Below are positions 60,622 to 64,000 of a stretch of 64,000 nt of DNA, piece by piece. A program made the translations under genes and the position numbers. The notes under the pieces were generated by a model, which saw only the letters and a list, made by a program, of their open reading frames with translations, searched no databases and had not been told where the DNA came from. The stretch comes from RGIG3178 sp963674495 (GTDB lineage: Bacteria > Bacillota > Clostridia > Christensenellales > QAND01). Numbering within the stretch: the stretch's first letter is position 1; each line of letters begins with the position of its first letter. The stretch spans positions 744,001-808,000 of the forward strand of contig CAXXLG010000002.1 in the NCBI GenBank assembly GCA_963674495.2, read 5' to 3'.

Positions 60622-62118
60622 TTGAAAGAAAAAATGAAAGCGTATTCAAAACGTATACTGACATTGTTGTTTGTGGTGACAGTCCTGTTGTCCATCGGTG
60701 GCTGCCGCGCAAAAGTGGATCTGTTGCCCAAGGATCAGCCCAAGCATATCTACAGGATGGAGCTTTCGCTGGACGAGAATAATAAAACATTGGACGGACG
60801 GCTCACCGTGACCTATGCGAACGCAACGGAAAAAACGCTGACACAGATCCCGTTTTTGGTTTATCCGAACGCTTTTGCAGACCAAAGCACCGCACCTTTT
60901 GACGAGGAATACATGGGGATGGCTTACCCCAACGGGTTTTCACCGGGCGGTTTGACGCTTTCGCATTTGTCGGTGGACGAGGTGAATACCACCTATACGT
61001 TGGGCAATGCGGACAGCACGCTGTTGACGGTGGATCTGCCAGTGGCTTTGGCAGCAGGGGAGACGGCAAACATTGCCTTTGAATTTACCGTAAAGCTGCC
61101 CAACAGTCTGGGCCGCTTCGGCTACGGCAACAGAACGTTCAACCTGTGTAATTTCTATCCCATCGCCTGTGCATACGATGGCACACGGTTTCTGACCTAT
61201 CCATATTATGGGCGTGGGGATCCGTTTGTCAGCGACATGGCGGACTATGAGGTGATGCTGAACGTTCCCAAGGACATGACGGTGGCGCACAGCGGCACAG
61301 CAACGATAGCATCGCAAGAGGACAGGAATATCCATACCATCACGGCGACAAACGTGCGGGATTTTGCCGCGGTTTGCAGCCGGGACTTTGTCATTTCAAG
61401 TAAAAGGGTCAGATCGGGCGGTACAGATACGATGGTAAACGCCTACACGCTAATGGACGCTTCGTTTGGACAAAAGGAATCGCTTGATGCGGGTGTCAAG
61501 GCCGTCAAGGCTTTTAGCGACATGATCGGACCGTACCCGTATCCTACGCTCAGCGTGGTGCAGACGGATTTCTTCATCGGTGGGATGGAATACCCAAACA
61601 TCGTGTTGATTGACCAGTCGATGTACGATGAGTCGGAGGCCGGCATGCTCGAATACGTAATCGTGCACGAGGTGGGGCATCAATGGTTCTACGGCGTGGT
61701 GGGAAACGACCAGGTCATGGAACCGTGGTTGGACGAAACGCTGACGGAATACCTCACACTGTGTTATTATGGATATACCTACGACGAACAAGCGCAGCAG
61801 ACACAATACGAGCAGAACGTTGAATTCATATACATGTTTTGCGATCTGTATGGGTATATATCCGACGGACAGGATAGGGTCGGCTTGCCTGTCACCTCAT
61901 ACGACAACGATTACGCGTACAGCGCCGTCGTGTACAGCCGCGGCACCATGATGATGGATGCGTTGGCGGACGAGATCGGGCAGGAAACGCTGATGGATGC
62001 GTTGAAGGTGTACTACTCCACCTATGCCGGGAAACGCTCGACCAAAGAGGATTTGTTGCACGTGTTGGACGAACAAACGGGTTATGACTGTACATCATTT
62101 TTGAACGATTGGCTGTAA
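60622..62118 (+). CDS. M1-family (gluzincin) metallopeptidase lipoprotein
   Basis: About 498 residues. The signal ILTLLFVVTVLLSIGGCRA ends in a lipobox, so the enzyme is tethered outside the membrane. Residues 40-240 are the N-terminal beta domain of M1 aminopeptidases; GGMEYPN is the exopeptidase GxMEN variant. The zinc site is VIVHEVGHQWFYGVVGNDQVMEPWLDETLTEY (HExxH plus distal Glu), and the Tyr that aids catalysis is expected in the DYAYSAVVYSRGTMMM region. The short C-terminal half lacks the long helical domain of full M1 enzymes. Start is TTG 60622 after AAGGAAAGGGA, or ATG 60634. Confidence 0.9.
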   Translation: MKEKMKAYSKRILTLLFVVTVLLSIGGCRAKVDLLPKDQPKHIYRMELSLDENNKTLDGRLTVTYANATEKTLTQIPFLVYPNAFADQSTAPFDEEYMGMAYPNGFSPGGLTLSHLSVDEVNTTYTLGNADSTLLTVDLPVALAAGETANIAFEFTVKLPNSLGRFGYGNRTFNLCNFYPIACAYDGTRFLTYPYYGRGDPFVSDMADYEVMLNVPKDMTVAHSGTATIASQEDRNIHTITATNVRDFAAVCSRDFVISSKRVRSGGTDTMVNAYTLMDASFGQKESLDAGVKAVKAFSDMIGPYPYPTLSVVQTDFFIGGMEYPNIVLIDQSMYDESEAGMLEYVIVHEVGHQWFYGVVGNDQVMEPWLDETLTEYLTLCYYGYTYDEQAQQTQYEQNVEFIYMFCDLYGYISDGQDRVGLPVTSYDNDYAYSAVVYSRGTMMMDALADEIGQETLMDALKVYYSTYAGKRSTKEDLLHVLDEQTGYDCTSFLNDWL

Positions 62119-62133
62119 AGGAGACGAACGGCT

Positions 62134-62802
62134 ATGCCAATAGCATCCAAAGAAGCATCCGTCAAGAAGAAGAGCGGTTTTTACACGCTGGGCGAAGAGA
62201 TTGCCAACGCCATCACCCACGGCTTGGGGGCGTTGTTTGCGGTGGCGGCGATGGTGTTTTGCATCGTACTGTCCGCTTTGGACGGGGACGGACTGTCCAT
62301 CTTTGCCGCGGTATTGTATGGATTGTCATTGGTGGTGCTGTACAGCATGAGCACGCTGTACCATGCCATCACGCATAAAAAAGCCAAGAATGTACTGCGT
62401 ATCTGCGATCATTGCGGTATCTTTTTCCTCATCGCAGGCACCTATTCCCCCTATCTGTTGATAACATTGCGTGGACCCCTGGGGTATGGGCTGTTCGCTG
62501 CCATCTGGGGCGTGGCCGTGCTGGGCATCGTACTCAACACCGTCGATTTGAGGAGATTTGAAAAACTGTCCGTCGTATTGTACCTTGCGATGGGCTGGGC
62601 GGCGATGGCGGCCATCAAACCGCTGTATCAGGCGCTGCCTTCCACAGGCTTTTGGCTGATGGTGGGTGGCGGCATCGTATACACGATGGGCATGATCTTT
62701 TATGCCGGCAAATGGAAGTACGCACATTCGGTCTGGCACCTGTTTGTGCTGGGCGCCAGCGTCATGCACTTTTTATCCATCATTCTCTACGTTATCCCGT
62801 AA
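62134..62802 (+). CDS. Hemolysin III/PAQR-family membrane protein
   Basis: 222 residues with seven hydrophobic helices. Family residues are visible: Glu and His in GEEIANAITHGLGALF, the S-x3-H motif in YSMSTLYHAIT, the Asp-His in RICDHCGIFFLIAGTYSPYL, and the final HSVWHLFVLGASVMHFLSII, which supply the ceramidase-like metal site. The name comes from a Bacillus cereus haemolysin, yet most bacterial members (YqfA) act in membrane homeostasis. ATG 62134 follows AAAGGAG. It is 15 bp downstream of the peptidase stop, so they are probably cotranscribed. Confidence 0.9.
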   Translation: MPIASKEASVKKKSGFYTLGEEIANAITHGLGALFAVAAMVFCIVLSALDGDGLSIFAAVLYGLSLVVLYSMSTLYHAITHKKAKNVLRICDHCGIFFLIAGTYSPYLLITLRGPLGYGLFAAIWGVAVLGIVLNTVDLRRFEKLSVVLYLAMGWAAMAAIKPLYQALPSTGFWLMVGGGIVYTMGMIFYAGKWKYAHSVWHLFVLGASVMHFLSIILYVIP

Positions 62803-62897
62803 TACGGTACGGTTATTTTGTGAAAAGCCGCATACTATAGGCATTCTTATACGAGGGACAAGCAACGACACCATAATCGAAACCGCCTGAGAATCCC

Positions 62898-62926
62898 TTG
62901 TGGGCAAACGGGGGATGATGTAGAAT
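62898..62926 (+). promoter_or_regulatory. Promoter of glnS
   Basis: -35 TTGTGG (62898-62903), 17-bp spacer, -10 TAGAAT (62921-62926). The leader is only about 28 bases, so no T-box precedes the gene. Confidence 0.55.
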
Positions 62927-62961
62927 ATAACAATACCATGTACAACAAGGAGGAATTTGGT

Positions 62962-64000
62962 ATGCGGGAAGAGCTGCGGCCACCCAACAATTTCATCGAA
63001 GAAGCGATGGTGCAGGACTTGCAATCGGGCAAGCATGCATCCATTGTCACGCGCTTTCCCCCGGAACCAAACGGATATTTGCACATTGGACACGCCAAGG
63101 CGTTGCTGGCGGATTTTCTAAGTGCGGCAAAATACGGCGGCCGGTGCAACCTGCGTTTTGATGATACCAATCCGAGCAAGGAAGAGACCGAGTACGTTGA
63201 CAACATCATGGAGGATATCCGCTGGCTGGGATGCGACTGGGGCGAGCATCTGTATTTTGCGTCGGATTATTTTGAAAAGCTGTATGGCTTTGCGGAGTCG
63301 TTGATCAAACGCGGCAAGGCGTTTGTGTGCGAACTGACGCCCGAGCAGATGCATGAATACCGCGGCACGTTGACCGAGCCCGGCAAACGCAGCCCGTGGC
63401 GCGATCGGCCTATGGAGGAGAGTCTTACACAGTTCCGCGCGATGCGTGCCGGCAAATACCGCGAAGGGGAACGCACGTTGCGCGCCAGAATTGACATAGC
63501 GTCGCCCAACATGAACATGCGCGATCCGGTGATATACCGCATCATGCATGTGAGCCACCACAGAACCGGCGACAAATGGTGTATCTATCCGATGTATGAT
63601 TTTCAGCATCCGCTGTCCGATGCCATCGAGGGCGTGACGCACAGTATGTGCTCTCTGGAATACGAGGATCACCGCCCGCTGTACGACTGGTTTTTAGAAG
63701 CGCTGGATTGGAAGAATCCCCCGCACCAGTACGAGTTTGCGCGGCTGAACCTGAATGGTACCATCATGAGCAAGCGCTATCTGCGCCGCCTGGTAGAGGA
63801 GGGGTATGTATCGGGATGGGACGATCCGAGAATGCCCACGCTGTGCGGTATGCGCCGGCGAGGGTATACAAGGGAGGCTCTGCGCAATTTCTGCGAGGGC
63901 ATCGGGTTGGCCAAGAGCAACAGCACGGTTGATACGGCGCTGCTCGAGCACCATCTGCGAGAATCCCTCAAGGCAAGCACGATGCGGCGCATGGCGGTGC
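62962..64000 (+). CDS. glnS: Glutaminyl-tRNA synthetase (5' part, cut by window edge)
   Basis: Charges tRNA-Gln. 346 codons are present and the frame is open to the edge. Visible are the class I signature NGYLHIGHAKALLADF, the start FPPEPNGYLH, RFDDTNPSKEETEYV, the substrate loop RDRPMEESLTQFRAMRAGKYREGERTLRARIDIASPNMNMRDPVIYR, YPMYDFQHPLSDAIEGVTHSMCSLEYEDHRPLYDWF (the GlnRS/GluRS-typical block), and the KMSKS-like segment IMSKRYL. ATG 62962 follows AAGGAGGA. Presence of GlnRS is notable since many Clostridia rely on the amidotransferase route, but it is known in others. Confidence 0.95.
   Translation, partial: MREELRPPNNFIEEAMVQDLQSGKHASIVTRFPPEPNGYLHIGHAKALLADFLSAAKYGGRCNLRFDDTNPSKEETEYVDNIMEDIRWLGCDWGEHLYFASDYFEKLYGFAESLIKRGKAFVCELTPEQMHEYRGTLTEPGKRSPWRDRPMEESLTQFRAMRAGKYREGERTLRARIDIASPNMNMRDPVIYRIMHVSHHRTGDKWCIYPMYDFQHPLSDAIEGVTHSMCSLEYEDHRPLYDWFLEALDWKNPPHQYEFARLNLNGTIMSKRYLRRLVEEGYVSGWDDPRMPTLCGMRRRGYTREALRNFCEGIGLAKSNSTVDTALLEHHLRESLKASTMRRMAV

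Overview
The window looks like chromosome from an anaerobic, Gram-positive member of the Clostridia. Evidence: strong AGGAGG-type ribosome sites with many TTG or GTG starts, UGA used as stop, oxygen-defence genes typical of strict anaerobes (flavodiiron protein, superoxide reductase, a ferritin-like protein), a SleB-type cell wall hydrolase, a DnaD/DnaI-type primosome pair and SipW/TasA-type secreted proteins. Base composition is moderate in most of the window and clearly AT-richer in about 50.1-55.5 kb.

Layout. 0-4.5 kb: aldo/keto reductase, stand-alone mannose-type PTS EIIA, TetR regulator, enolase, all on the minus strand. 4.8-6.9 kb: a missed 52-residue DUF6132-type membrane protein, then flavodiiron protein plus flavodoxin. 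6.9-12.4 kb: the most unusual block, one minus-strand gene set with three secreted TasA-like or PT-repeat proteins, an apparently active SipW-type S26 peptidase, an ABC ATPase lacking every catalytic motif, and a permease fused to an S26 domain whose nucleophile and base positions are changed. 12.9-16.1 kb: a MerR regulator and its probable target, a 2-hydroxyacid dehydrogenase/aminotransferase operon, with a dyad inside a 19-bp promoter spacer. 16.1-17.9 kb: an Lsa/CplR-like ABC-F gene behind a leader with a six-residue reading frame and a terminator. 18.8-27.3 kb: superoxide reductase, encapsulin-cargo-like ferritin, lipoprotein, two tandem esterases, a type-B carboxylesterase, an alanine-dehydrogenase-family protein and a DUF815 ATPase.

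28-42.5 kb: metabolic genes (LarA-like protein, zinc alcohol dehydrogenase, cupin, PfkB kinase, HpaI aldolase with a Cys-rich Fe-S protein), a molybdopterin lipoprotein with a small histidine-rich membrane partner, a phage-type holin, a CheW/chemoreceptor pair, a MarR/MATE pair and a ComEC-like lipoprotein. 42.7-50 kb: a decayed tandem HD/HD-GYP gene, a SleB hydrolase, and zinc-ribbon membrane proteins, one with a C39-like domain.

50.1-55.6 kb is an integration hot spot at tRNA-Ser(GCU). A degenerate tRNA scar, an exact 83-bp copy of the tRNA 3' part with its terminator, and the intact tRNA delimit two stacked islands. They hold a universal stress protein, a transposase remnant, an AT-rich acetyltransferase, a UPF0316 protein, a frameshifted tyrosine integrase and a second holin. 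55.5-64 kb returns to core genes: two tRNA-Ser genes, nitroreductase, radC-ydcF, dnaI-dnaD type genes, an M1-family peptidase lipoprotein, a hemolysin III-family protein and the start of glnS, which runs off the right edge. All functions are inferred from reading the sequence; no database search was possible.
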